From Arboricoccus pini (GTDB taxonomy: Bacteria > Pseudomonadota > Alphaproteobacteria > Geminicoccales > Geminicoccaceae), in assembly GCF_900187945.1 (NCBI RefSeq), contig NZ_FYEH01000006.1, positions 186,001 through 250,000 of the forward strand: a DNA stretch of 64,000 nt, in the 5' to 3' direction. Positions 1-8,885 of the stretch are shown one piece after another (the stretch's first letter is position 1; every line of letters starts with the position of its first letter). The notes beneath the pieces are model-generated. The model ran no database searches, was not told where the DNA came from, and saw nothing but the letters and a program-made list of their open reading frames with translations. A program made the translations under genes and the position numbers.

Positions 1-984
1 GCGGATCGTCTCCGTTCGGTCATTGACGATCGAAAGGGCCGCACCTCGCGGCATCGCCTGCTTAAGGCGCGGCACAAGTTCGCGAAGGCTCTGAACCGTC
101 TGGACAATGTTCGCGCCCGGCTGCCGTTGCACGTCGATCACGACCGCCGCACTCGCAGCCGACCAGGCGGCAACCTTGTCGTTTTCGACGCCATCAATGA
201 CGGAGGCGACATCACGCAGTCGGACAGGGGCGCCGTTCGCATAGGCAACGACAACGTCTTTATAGGCTTGTGCGTCCTCGAGCTGATCGTTGGCGGCGAC
301 GGTGAACGCCTTGTCCGCCCCGTTCAAGCTTCCTTTGGGCCCGTTCGTATTGGCATCGGCGATCGCCGTTCTAACGGTATCGAGGCCCAGCCCCAGACTG
401 GCGAGCTTGTCGAGATCGACCTGGATCCGGACCGCTGGCTTGATGCCCCCTTGAACGGACACGCGCCCGACGCCGGCTACCTGACTCAGGCGCTGTGCTA
501 GAAAAGTATCGGCAAGGTCCGCCAGCCTAGAAACGGGTAGCTCGCTGGAGGTCAGCGCGATGGTGAGGATCGGCACATCCGCCGGATTGACCTTCGAATA
601 GGTTGGCGGATAGGGTAGGTTGCTTGGTAGCGTCGAGTCGGCCGCATTGATGGCGGATTGGATGTCCTGTGCCGCCGCATCGATATCGCGGTCCAATGCG
701 AACTGAAGTGTGATCTGCGACAGACCGGCAGCGCTGGTAGAGCTCATCGACGTCAAGGACGGTACCTGGCCGAGCTGACGCTCGAGCGGTGCCGTCACCA
801 GGTTGGCCATCGTATCAGCGCTGGCACCGGGCAGGCGGGTCGAAACCTGGATGGTGGGGAAATCGACCTCCGGCAATGAAGCCACGGGCAGTTCGCGATA
901 GCCCATGATGCCCGCCAGCAGGAGGCCGACGGCCAACAACAATGTTGCTATCGGTCGGGCAATAAAAGGCGCCGAGACGTTCAC
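1..984 (-). CDS. RND multidrug efflux permease, N-terminal part (runs off left edge)
   Basis: Inner-membrane proton-driven pump subunit of a tripartite efflux system. Only the N-terminal part, about 328 codons, is in the window; the gene continues past position 1. Translating from the GTG at 984 gives an N-terminus starting VNVSAPFIARPIATLL, a first membrane helix, then GYRELPVASLPEVDFPTIQV, the usual start of MdtB/MdtC-type RND pumps. The periplasmic porter segment follows (FALDRDIDAAAQDIQ). The GTG overlaps the TGA of the upstream adaptor gene as GTGA at 981-984, so the two are probably translationally coupled. Family assignment is firm; the substrate cannot be told from this fragment. Confidence 0.9.
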   Translation of the reverse strand, partial: MNVSAPFIARPIATLLLAVGLLLAGIMGYRELPVASLPEVDFPTIQVSTRLPGASADTMANLVTAPLERQLGQVPSLTSMSSTSAAGLSQITLQFALDRDIDAAAQDIQSAINAADSTLPSNLPYPPTYSKVNPADVPILTIALTSSELPVSRLADLADTFLAQRLSQVAGVGRVSVQGGIKPAVRIQVDLDKLASLGLGLDTVRTAIADANTNGPKGSLNGADKAFTVAANDQLEDAQAYKDVVVAYANGAPVRLRDVASVIDGVENDKVAAWSAASAAVVIDVQRQPGANIVQTVQSLRELVPRLKQAMPRGAALSIVNDRTETIR

Positions 985-2168
985 GATCCTGATGCCGCAC
1001 GGCTACCGGCGGCACCCGCATCACCAGCCGTACTGCGATCGATCCGGACCGCTTCCCCGTCGGTCAATCGGACAAACCCGGTCGTTATGACCTCGTCCTC
1101 TGCCGACAGGCCGCTCGTCACCACCGCCCGCTTTTCATCTTCTTGGGCCACCTGGATGGACTTGAGGCGAGCCACAGTCGCTGTATCGCCCTGCCTCTCG
1201 ACAACGTAGGCAAAGGTACCATCGGGACCCTGCTGTACCGCTGCTGCCGGAATCGTCAGCGCATCCTTGCGAGTATCGATCTGCAACCTGACATTAACGA
1301 ATTGACCGGGCCAGAGCTGCAACTCCGCATTTGGGAAGGTTGCCTTCAGCTTGATCGTTCCGGTGGTCGTGTCGACCTCGTTGTCGACGACTTCCAGTGA
1401 GCCCCGATCCAGCGGTTCGTCGGCACCACTCCGGAAGGCCTGCGCGGCTAGCGGCACGCCCGCAGCCATTGCGTTGCCTAGCGATGAAAGCTGGGTCTCG
1501 GGGAGAGTGAAGAGGACGGATATAGGCCGAAGCTGGGTGATCGTCACGATACCCGTTGTGTCCGATGCGCGCACGATATTGCCGACATCGACTTTGCGGA
1601 TGCCAGTTCGCCCGTCGATCGGTGAGGTGATGCGCGTATAGCCAAGCGATGTGCGCGCGCTGTCGATGGCGGCCTGATCGGACTGGACCAGTGCCGTATA
1701 TTGACGGACCTGCGCTGCCGCCGTGTCGGCTTCCTGCTTGGTGGCATAGTCGGTCTTGGCCAGCCGTTGATACCTTGCCGCGTCGAGCCTGGCATTGGCT
1801 AACTGCGCGTAGTCCTGGCCCATCTTGCCGATCGCCTCGTCCAATTGCGCCTGATATAGGGCAGGGTCGATGAGGGCCAGCAGGTCGCCTTTCTTGATAT
1901 CCTGGCCTTCGCGGAAACGCAGCTCGAGCAGGCGGCCGTCGATCTGCGGCTGTACCAGCACGGATTGATAAGCCTGGACGGTCCCCACACCCTCCAAATA
2001 GACGGGCACGTTGGCTTGCTGAACGCGTGCTGTCAGAACCGGCACGATTGTCGATGAGGTAGCCTGCGCGTCGTGCTGGCCGGCGGTCTCGTGCCGCCGC
2101 CAAAAATACCAGCCAGCGCCGGCCAGAACGACGACCAGGAGAGAAATCAAGATCCACCGTTTGCGCAT
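981..2168 (-). CDS. RND efflux periplasmic adaptor (HlyD/MdtA family membrane fusion protein)
   Basis: Periplasmic adaptor that bridges the inner-membrane RND pump and the outer-membrane channel. The 395-aa protein starts MRKRWILISLL and has one N-terminal membrane anchor at about residues 4-23. A split lipoyl/barrel-sandwich domain follows (GRLLELRFREGQDIKKGDLL and later GYTRITSPIDGRTG), separated by an alpha-helical hairpin, then beta-barrel and membrane-proximal domains. I chose the ATG at 2168 because it overlaps the TGA of the upstream outer-membrane gene as ATGA and leads straight into the anchor. An upstream in-frame ATG at 2249 would add 27 residues with no family character. It is the middle gene of an OMF-MFP-RND operon. 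Confidence 0.92.
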   Translation of the reverse strand: MRKRWILISLLVVVLAGAGWYFWRRHETAGQHDAQATSSTIVPVLTARVQQANVPVYLEGVGTVQAYQSVLVQPQIDGRLLELRFREGQDIKKGDLLALIDPALYQAQLDEAIGKMGQDYAQLANARLDAARYQRLAKTDYATKQEADTAAAQVRQYTALVQSDQAAIDSARTSLGYTRITSPIDGRTGIRKVDVGNIVRASDTTGIVTITQLRPISVLFTLPETQLSSLGNAMAAGVPLAAQAFRSGADEPLDRGSLEVVDNEVDTTTGTIKLKATFPNAELQLWPGQFVNVRLQIDTRKDALTIPAAAVQQGPDGTFAYVVERQGDTATVARLKSIQVAQEDEKRAVVTSGLSAEDEVITTGFVRLTDGEAVRIDRSTAGDAGAAGSRAASGS

Positions 2169-3724
2169 CACGGACGCCCACCGGCTCTGGAGACGCTGAC
2201 GAGCTGCGCTTGCGCCGGTGTTTGGATAGGGTCGCCCGGTCGACTCCATCCACCGCCCAATGCCTGATAGAGGGTAACGATGGCTTGCAGACGGTCCAGC
2301 CGGACCTGTGCCAGCGAGTCGCGCGCGCTAAAGAGCGTCTGCTCCGTGCTGAGGGTGGTTTGGAGATCCACGATACCTTCCCCAAGACGCGCCAACGATA
2401 TGTCATAGGCGCGTTGCGCCGCCTCAACTGAACGTTGTTGCAGGATTTCCTGCTCCTTGCTCTTTTGCACGGCGATGAGCGCGTCATCGACGTCCTGAAA
2501 TGAGGCCAGGACGGCAGCTCGGTAATTAGCGAGCAGTTCCTCATAGACTGCCCTCTCGCCCGCGACCTGACCCTCCAACCCATAGAGGTCGAAGAGCGGC
2601 TGCGTGACGCCGGTGGCGAGTTGCCAGAACCGGCCGACGGGATCGAACAGTTCATGCAGGGCCGAACTCGTATAACCGGCGCTTCCAGTGAGCTGAATCG
2701 AGGGGAACATTTGCGCCTTCAACGCCTGGACATCGAATCGCGCTGCATCCAGGCTCGCTTCGGCATAAGCCACATCCGGCCGCCGGGCGAGAAGCTCGGA
2801 AGGAAGGCCGGGCAGGATTTGCGGCAACTGTAGGGAGGCAGGGTCGCTGCCCGCCACCTTCAACCGTTCTGGAGGTTCACCGACCAGAATGGCCAGAGCG
2901 TTGGTGTTCTGCTCGATAGCCTGCTCCAGCGGCGGAATGGCGACGCGAAGATCTGCTACCGCCGATTCCTGCTGGGTCTCGTCGAGCGCTGTGGCAAGGC
3001 CCGCTTCGCGTCTCGCCTGTAGGGCCTTGAGAATGTCCTCTGCCGCCTGGAGATTATCGTGCGCGATGCGAAGCCGTTCTTGGCCGACCAGGATGGCAAA
3101 ATAAGTATTGGCGATCGACGCATCGATCCCAATCGCCACGTTTGCCTGATCGAAGCGCGTCGCTACCGCGCTAGCTTCGGCCGATTGGCGTTGCGCCCGG
3201 TTCTTGCCCCAGAAATCGATTTCATAGGATGCATCTAGCACCGCTTCATAGCTCTTCGAATCGTTGGAGCCGCCGGACGAGCTTCCCAGACTGGTTCCAT
3301 CGACGCTCGTGAGTTTAGATGACGTTCCGCGCGTTTCCTGATGCGTGCGCGTCGCCGTCCCCGAGGCATCCAAACTGGGAAGCAGTGCTTGGGTAGCCAC
3401 GCGGATCTGCGCGTCCGCCTGACGAACACGGGCGACGGCCGCCGCGATGTCCTGGTTGCTTGCTCGACCCCGGGCGATCAGGCCATCAAGTTCACCGGAC
3501 CCGAACCCTCTCCACCATTCAGCATCAGGCCAAGCCGATGCGGCGCTCGCCGGCGTGGCTTTGAATGCTGCGGGAATATCGAGATCTGCTGGCGGTACGT
3601 TCGGGTTGAGCGCACACGCAGAGACCATGGCCGCCATCAATACCGTTGCGGATCCGCGAATGAGCACTGCGCGATGGAACGGGCGCCAGAACATTGCGCA
3701 TGATTGGAGGTTCGGTGGGGCCAT
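2168..3724 (-). CDS. Outer-membrane efflux lipoprotein (NodT/OprM family)
   Basis: Outer-membrane channel of the tripartite efflux pump, first gene of the operon. The N-terminus is a lipoprotein signal: a basic start, a hydrophobic stretch and a lipobox ending VSAC (Cys about residue 37 of the long form), followed by LNPNVPPADLDIPAAF, typical of NodT-type factors. Two OEP repeats follow, each of long amphipathic helices flanking strand segments (for example SYEIDFWGKNRAQRQ and the late region starting GVTQPLFDLYGLEG). Length is normal for the family. The ATG at 3724 is used here; the ATG at 3694 (MFWRPFHRAVL) is an equally good start. No regulator gene lies beside it in the window. Confidence 0.9.
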   Translation of the reverse strand: MAPPNLQSCAMFWRPFHRAVLIRGSATVLMAAMVSACALNPNVPPADLDIPAAFKATPASAASAWPDAEWWRGFGSGELDGLIARGRASNQDIAAAVARVRQADAQIRVATQALLPSLDASGTATRTHQETRGTSSKLTSVDGTSLGSSSGGSNDSKSYEAVLDASYEIDFWGKNRAQRQSAEASAVATRFDQANVAIGIDASIANTYFAILVGQERLRIAHDNLQAAEDILKALQARREAGLATALDETQQESAVADLRVAIPPLEQAIEQNTNALAILVGEPPERLKVAGSDPASLQLPQILPGLPSELLARRPDVAYAEASLDAARFDVQALKAQMFPSIQLTGSAGYTSSALHELFDPVGRFWQLATGVTQPLFDLYGLEGQVAGERAVYEELLANYRAAVLASFQDVDDALIAVQKSKEQEILQQRSVEAAQRAYDISLARLGEGIVDLQTTLSTEQTLFSARDSLAQVRLDRLQAIVTLYQALGGGWSRPGDPIQTPAQAQLVSVSRAGGRP

Positions 3725-3956
3725 TCATGTCTCGACAGCTTCTTCGATAGAACCGGTTGTGCCAAGCTGGGTCATAAGGATCGAACGTTCGATCCGGGCA
3801 ATCCCGTCGGTACAAGATGTGATCGTTAGCTTGGCCGCAAAATTGCCGGCGAAGCTACGCTGATGCACTCGCCTCGGCACTTCTTGCGCGACGCCGAGTT
3901 CCAGATTGATCGGGGGACGCAAGGTTCCGCGAATTGACGACAGCAAGGAGCTGCCT

Positions 3957-4634
3957 ATGGCAAATGACGAGCAGGGTTTCCTCTTCGATCTCGACGGAAC
4001 GTTGATGGACAGCGTGTATCAGCATGTGGTCGCCTGGTCCGAGGCACTGCAAAGCGTGGGGCTCGCCATTCCCGTCTGGCGCATTCACCGTCGCATCGGA
4101 ATGAGTGGTGGGTTATTTGCCAGGGCATTGCAAAGAGAATCACCCATCCCGATCACCGACGAGCTCAGAGAGCAGCTCAACACGCTCCATACGGCCGCCT
4201 TCGAGCGCCACCTCGTCAACGTTCGTCCCCTGCCTGGAACCCGCGAGTTGCTCCAACGCCTCACCGACGAAGACGTGCCTTGGGCGATCGCAACGAGTGG
4301 AAGGGCGAGAACTGCTATGCCCATGATTGAGACGATCGGCCTCGACATGAGCAAGATGAAGATCGTCACCCGCGACGTGGTGCCGTATGCCAAGCCCAAC
4401 CCAGACCTATTCCTGGAGGGTGCGCGTCAAATCGGCCTGCCGCCTGAAAAATGCTTCGTGATCGGTGACAGCATCTGGGACATCCTGGCGGCCCGCAGGG
4501 CAGGGTCCCTGGCCGTCGGCGTGCTGAGCGGCGGTTATGGCGAAAACGAACTCGTTCAAGCCGGGGCCTTTCGCGTGTTCGAGGATCCGGCACACCTCGA
4601 TCGAGGCCTCTTCGAGCTGGGAGTTCGAATCTAG
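3957..4634 (+). CDS. HAD-superfamily phosphatase (phosphoglycolate phosphatase / beta-phosphoglucomutase-like)
   Basis: Haloacid dehalogenase-type hydrolase of 225 aa, presumably cytosolic, acting on a small phosphorylated metabolite. Motif I is FDLDGTLMDS with the nucleophile Asp11 and the acid/base Asp13. Motif II is IATSGR, motif III has the lysine in YAKPNPDLFL, and motif IV is VIGDSIWDILAARRAG. A helical cap lies between motifs I and II, as in subfamily I. The ATG at 3957 is chosen because AAGGAG at 3945-3950 lies the right distance upstream; a longer reading frame from 3906 has no such site. Its stop overlaps the stop of the convergent nadE by four bases. The exact substrate is unknown. 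Confidence 0.88.
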   Translation: MANDEQGFLFDLDGTLMDSVYQHVVAWSEALQSVGLAIPVWRIHRRIGMSGGLFARALQRESPIPITDELREQLNTLHTAAFERHLVNVRPLPGTRELLQRLTDEDVPWAIATSGRARTAMPMIETIGLDMSKMKIVTRDVVPYAKPNPDLFLEGARQIGLPPEKCFVIGDSIWDILAARRAGSLAVGVLSGGYGENELVQAGAFRVFEDPAHLDRGLFELGVRI

Positions 4635-6682
4635 GCGCCCTCCCGATCGGGCACATACCGCTCGATGTCTGCAAGCCAAGCCCTCGCATTACCGTCCGAG
4701 GGCGCACGCCAGTCTCCGCGCGGGCTCAGTGAGCCGCCTGCCGCGACCTTGGGGCCATTGGGCAGGGCAGAGCGCTTGAATTGGCTGAACGCGAAGAACC
4801 GGCGAACGAACACCGTCAACCAGTGCTTGATGGCAGCGAGGTCGTAGGAAGGCCGGCGATCTGCCGGAAAATTCGACGGCCATGCGCCGGCGTCAGCGTC
4901 GCGCCAAGCGTGCCAAGCCAGAAAGGCAATCTTGGAGGGCCGCATTCCGTAGCGGAGCGTGTAGAAAAGGTTGAAGTCCTGCAAGGCATAGGGTCCGATG
5001 ACCGATTCCGTGCTCTGGAGCGGCTGGCCTTCGCGCTGCGGCACCAGCTCGGGGGATATCTCCGTGGCGAGAATATCGGCCAGCACGGCCTCCGCCTGGC
5101 CCTTGAAGGCGGGCGTCGCCCCGACCCAACGGATCAAATGCTGAATGAGCGTCTTTGGCACCCCCGCATTCACGTTGTAGTGGGACATCTGATCGCCCAC
5201 ACCGTAGGTGCACCAGCCAAGCGCCAGCTCGGACAGGTCACCCGTGCCAAGGACGATGCCGTCATGCATGTTGGCCAAGCGAAAGAGATAGTCGGTGCGC
5301 AGGCCCGCCTGGACGTTCTCAAACGTGACGTCGAATTGCTCCTCACCTCGCGCGAACGGATGGCCGAGATCCGCCAGCATCAGGCGTGCCGCCGGGCGAA
5401 TATCGAGTTCCCGCGCCGTCACACCCAGAGCAGTCATCAGGCGGTGGGCATTGGCCTTCGTCGCCTCGCCCGTGGCAAAGCCCGGCAGGGTGTAGGCGAG
5501 GATGTCGGCACGGGGCTTCTTGAGGACGTCCATGGCATGCGCCGCCACGATCAGAGCGTGGGTTGAATCGAGGCCGCCCGACACACCAATGACGATCTTG
5601 CCTATTCGCCCTGCTCGAAGGCGCTGCACCAGACCCGAGACCTGGATGTTATAGGCTTCATAGCAATCCTCTGAAAGTCGCGCTGCATTGGCAGGCACGA
5701 AGGGAAATCGCTCGAGCGGACGGCGTAAACCCAGGTCGATCGTGGGGGGATCCAACTCGAAGGTGACGCGCCGGTAGTCATTCGCGTTGACGGCAGCCTT
5801 GCGCGCATCGTCGAACGTACCGGTAGTCATCCGCTCCTGAGCGAGAAGGCCAAGATCGATATCGGCGATCGTGAGGGCCTCCACGTCGCTGAACCGGGGG
5901 CCCTCGGCCAGCAAAGCGCCATTCTCGAAGATGGATGTCTGTCCGTCCCAACTCAGATCTGTCGTCGATTCGCCAGCGCCTGCTGCCGAATATATGTAGG
6001 CGGCAAGACAACGTGCCGACTGCGAGCGGCAAAGGAGGGCCCGTTGCTCGGCCCGTCCGATCGTGATGGGGCTGCCCGAAAGATTAAAAAGCATATGCGC
6101 GCCAGCCAGCGCCAAGCTCGAGGAAGGCGGATTAGGAATCCACATATCCTCGCAAATCTCGATGCCGAAGGTGACGAGAGGAAGATCGGTGGCCGCAAAA
6201 AGGAGGTCCCAGCCAAATGGGACTTCACTGCCGCCGATAACGAGGCTGGCATTTGCGACGTCGTCGCCGGAAGCAAAGTGTCGACGCTCGTAGAACTCTC
6301 GATAGTTTGGCAAATAGATCTTTGGGACGATGCCCAAAATGGTCCCACGATGCAGGGCTATGGCGGTATTGTAGAGCCGCCCGCGATATCTGAGCGGGGC
6401 GCCGACGATCAGGACGGGCATCAATTCCCGCGTCGCCTGGCAGAGCTCGATCAGAGCGGCTTCAACGGCATCCAGAAGGGCGTTCTGATGCAAGAGATCT
6501 TCGATAGAATAGCCCGATAGGCTGAGCTCCGGGAACACCGCAACAGCCACGCCTTCGGCATGACATCGATGGGCGATCTTCAATATGGCGGCGCCATTGC
6601 CGCTAGGATCGGCCAACACCGTCGAGAAGGTACAGGACGCAGCCCGCACGAATCCGTGACTATAGAGCGAATGGAACGTCAT
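4631..6682 (-). CDS. nadE: Glutamine-dependent NAD(+) synthetase
   Basis: Makes NAD+ from deamido-NAD+, ATP and glutamine, the last step of NAD biosynthesis. The protein is about 683 aa, the long two-domain (Mycobacterium-type) form. The N-terminal nitrilase-fold glutaminase shows the Glu in FPELSLSGYS, the Lys in VPKIYLPNYREFYERR and the Cys in EICEDMWIPNP. The C-terminal synthetase has the PP-loop GVSGGLDSTHALIV and ends in a long helical region. The start MTFHSLYSHGFVRAA is chosen because it matches the usual N-terminus; an upstream ATG at 6742 would add 20 unlikely residues. It stands alone and is convergent with the HAD gene. Confidence 0.95.
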   Translation of the reverse strand: MTFHSLYSHGFVRAASCTFSTVLADPSGNGAAILKIAHRCHAEGVAVAVFPELSLSGYSIEDLLHQNALLDAVEAALIELCQATRELMPVLIVGAPLRYRGRLYNTAIALHRGTILGIVPKIYLPNYREFYERRHFASGDDVANASLVIGGSEVPFGWDLLFAATDLPLVTFGIEICEDMWIPNPPSSSLALAGAHMLFNLSGSPITIGRAEQRALLCRSQSARCLAAYIYSAAGAGESTTDLSWDGQTSIFENGALLAEGPRFSDVEALTIADIDLGLLAQERMTTGTFDDARKAAVNANDYRRVTFELDPPTIDLGLRRPLERFPFVPANAARLSEDCYEAYNIQVSGLVQRLRAGRIGKIVIGVSGGLDSTHALIVAAHAMDVLKKPRADILAYTLPGFATGEATKANAHRLMTALGVTARELDIRPAARLMLADLGHPFARGEEQFDVTFENVQAGLRTDYLFRLANMHDGIVLGTGDLSELALGWCTYGVGDQMSHYNVNAGVPKTLIQHLIRWVGATPAFKGQAEAVLADILATEISPELVPQREGQPLQSTESVIGPYALQDFNLFYTLRYGMRPSKIAFLAWHAWRDADAGAWPSNFPADRRPSYDLAAIKHWLTVFVRRFFAFSQFKRSALPNGPKVAAGGSLSPRGDWRAPSDGNARAWLADIERYVPDREGA

Positions 6683-6994
6683 GTTGCCCAACGTCGGCCG
6701 ATCATTTGCCGCCATGATAGAACGCGCTCCGTTCCTTGTCACAGCCAGGTTGGGGCCCTGCCGCGCGGCGGCCGGAGGTTCGCGAAAAAACGCGACGGAT
6801 CAGGAACTTCTATGCCCTCTCATCGCTTTATTTGCTGGCTGCAAATGAGCGAACCGTCGTATCAAGCGATGTCGTTATTTGAGGCCATCAACCTTGGGAT
6901 CAGGGCAGCACGAACTTATCACGCCAAGGATTGGTTCCGCGATCGTGGCATAGGTTGTTGTGCTTCATGATGGTGTAGAGATGGATCGGATCGC
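6683..6994. other. Intergenic region between nadE and the glycosyltransferase
   Basis: A gap of about 310 bases between divergently oriented genes, so it should hold both promoters. The only structure I can point to is a small hairpin, TCGCG-A6-CGCGA, at 6780-6795. It is not followed by a T-run and so is not a terminator. No convincing small gene, RNA gene or clear sigma-70 promoter pair was recognised. Confidence 0.5.
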
Positions 6995-8098
6995 ATGAGA
7001 ATTGCCCAGGTTTCGCCGCTCTTCGAGAGCGTGCCGCCCAGGCTTTACGGGGGCACGGAACGCATCGTGTCGTTTCTGACCGAGGAATTGGTGCGCAAGG
7101 GGCATCAGATCTCTCTGTTCGCCAGCGGTGATTCTTTGACGACATCCGAGCTTGTTCCTTGCGCACCGCGTGCGCTGCGCCTCGACAGTCGGGTCAAGGA
7201 CCCCCTGCCACACTACACGCTCATGATGGAGAAAGTTCGCCAGCGGGCGCACGAGTTCGACATCATCCACTTCCATATCGACCATCTTCAGCATCCGCTC
7301 ATGCGCATGGTCGACGTTCCGCACGTAACCACACTGCACGGCCGCCAGGACATGACGGATCTGCAGCCGCTTTATCGCGAATTCGACCGCGATCCGCGGG
7401 TATCGATCTCCATGTCGCAGCGCCAGCCTGTGCCTTTCTTGAACTTTGCGGGAAATGTCTATCACGGCCTGCCCAAGGATCTCTTGACGTTCAGCCCTTC
7501 GCCGACACGGGGCTATCTGGCGTTTCTTGGCCGCATGTCGCCAGAGAAAGGGCCGGAGGAAGCCATAGAGATCGCCGTTCGCGCGGGCATCCCCTTGAAG
7601 ATGGCTGCCAAGATCGATCCCGCTGACCAGGCCTATTTCGACCAGCGCATCAAGCCGCTACTCGATCAGCCGCTGATTGAATATGTGGGCGAGATCAACG
7701 ATCATCATAAGGCGGAATTCCTGGGCGGCGCCCAAGCGATGCTCTTCCCCATCAATTGGCCCGAGCCCTTCGGCATCGTGATGATTGAGGCCATGGCCTG
7801 TGGAACGCCGGTGATAGCGTTTCCCTGCGGCTCGGTTCTCGAAGTCATCGACGATGGCGTAACCGGGGTACTCGTCAACGACATCGAGCAGGCCGTTGAA
7901 GCGGCTCGAACCATTCATCGCTTCGATCGCCGGCGAGTCAGGGCGCATTTCGAGCGACGCTTTACTGCCAACCGCATGGCGGATGATTATTTGGCGATCT
8001 ACGAGCGCGTGATCGCTGAGCGGCGACGAGACAAAGGTGAGCCGACGTCTGCTAGGTCAGGGATTGCCTCCATGAAGGCCAAGCCTCTGGCCTCGTGA
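6995..8098 (+). CDS. GT4-family glycosyltransferase
   Basis: Retaining glycosyltransferase of the GT-B fold, 367 aa, cytosolic. The N-terminal acceptor domain begins MRIAQVSPLFESVPPRLYGG, whose glycine-rich YGGTER loop is typical of GT4 enzymes. The C-terminal nucleotide-sugar domain carries FLGRMSPEKGPEEAIEIA and the donor-binding E-x7-E motif in EPFGIVMIEAMACGTPVIAF. Acceptor and donor are not predictable. It stands alone, upstream of dps, and its product may be a glycan or glycolipid. The ATG at 6995 starts directly on the conserved first beta strand; the ribosome-binding site (GGATCGG) is only moderate. Confidence 0.88.
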   Translation: MRIAQVSPLFESVPPRLYGGTERIVSFLTEELVRKGHQISLFASGDSLTTSELVPCAPRALRLDSRVKDPLPHYTLMMEKVRQRAHEFDIIHFHIDHLQHPLMRMVDVPHVTTLHGRQDMTDLQPLYREFDRDPRVSISMSQRQPVPFLNFAGNVYHGLPKDLLTFSPSPTRGYLAFLGRMSPEKGPEEAIEIAVRAGIPLKMAAKIDPADQAYFDQRIKPLLDQPLIEYVGEINDHHKAEFLGGAQAMLFPINWPEPFGIVMIEAMACGTPVIAFPCGSVLEVIDDGVTGVLVNDIEQAVEAARTIHRFDRRRVRAHFERRFTANRMADDYLAIYERVIAERRRDKGEPTSARSGIASMKAKPLAS

Positions 8099-8283
8099 GA
8101 TAGGCGACGGAATGATGGGCAGGAAGCGGTCCGCGAGCAAAAAGTACGGTCAATTCATCATTGCTTATTGCCCTATCACGACATTGAGCGATCGGGTCTG
8201 CTCGTCGATCCGACGCGAGACTTCTACCAGCCCAAATTCCCGCTAGAGCCAGAGTTGGACGATCCTAGGAAAGGACCCTCGCC

Positions 8284-8847
8284 ATGGCTACCGCCAAGAA
8301 GCCCGCCGACCTAAAGAGCCAAGGCGACGGCGCTCGCATGCATGCCACCCGTAACAACACGACCTCGAACGCGAAGACGGTATCGATCGATCTTCTATCC
8401 AAGCGTTTGGCCGACGGCATCGATCTCTCTTTGACGATCAAACAAGCGCACTGGAATCTCAAAGGACCGCAATTTATCGGCATCCACGAGATGCTAGACG
8501 GCTTTCGTGACGAGATGGACGATTTCAACGACAAGGTTGCCGAGCGCATTGCGCAGTTGGGCGGCACGGCCAAGGGTACCGTCCAGGCGGTTAGTGCATC
8601 GACTGCGCTCGATCCTTATCCAACTGATATCTATGCCATCGCCGATCATCTAGCGGCTCTTATTGATCGTTTTGCGGCTTACGCGAATGCGGTCCGTCAG
8701 AACATTGATGAGACAGACGAGGCGGGTGATCCCGGGACCGCCGACCTGTTTACCGAGATCTCGCGCGGCGTCGACAAGCAGCTCTGGTTCCTCGAAGCTC
8801 ACGTGCAAGAGCCCACCGGCAAGCTGCGGGATGGCAACAAAGCCTGA
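8284..8847 (+). CDS. dps: Dps-family DNA-protecting mini-ferritin
   Basis: Ferritin-like dodecamer-forming protein that oxidises and stores iron and protects DNA under starvation and oxidative stress. It has 187 aa: a lysine-containing hydrophilic tail of about 30 residues, which may bind DNA, then a four-helix bundle. The inter-subunit ferroxidase residues are visible in KQAHWNLKGPQFIGIHEMLD and DEMDDFNDKVAERI. The ATG at 8284 follows AGGAAAGGA at the usual spacing. It stands alone, convergent with betA, with a weak stem-loop (about 8844-8870) between them. Dps is usually induced by stationary phase or peroxide, but I cannot identify a binding site here. Confidence 0.93.
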   Translation: MATAKKPADLKSQGDGARMHATRNNTTSNAKTVSIDLLSKRLADGIDLSLTIKQAHWNLKGPQFIGIHEMLDGFRDEMDDFNDKVAERIAQLGGTAKGTVQAVSASTALDPYPTDIYAIADHLAALIDRFAAYANAVRQNIDETDEAGDPGTADLFTEISRGVDKQLWFLEAHVQEPTGKLRDGNKA

Positions 8848-8885
8848 CCATACCAAAGCAGGTCGGGCTGCTAGGTAGCATTGCT

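Noticed and set aside
8844-8870. Stem-loop between dps and betA considered as a shared terminator
   Set aside because: The stem (GCCTGACC pairing with GGTCGGGC) contains a G-T pair and no T-run follows on either strand, so it is too weak to list as a terminator.
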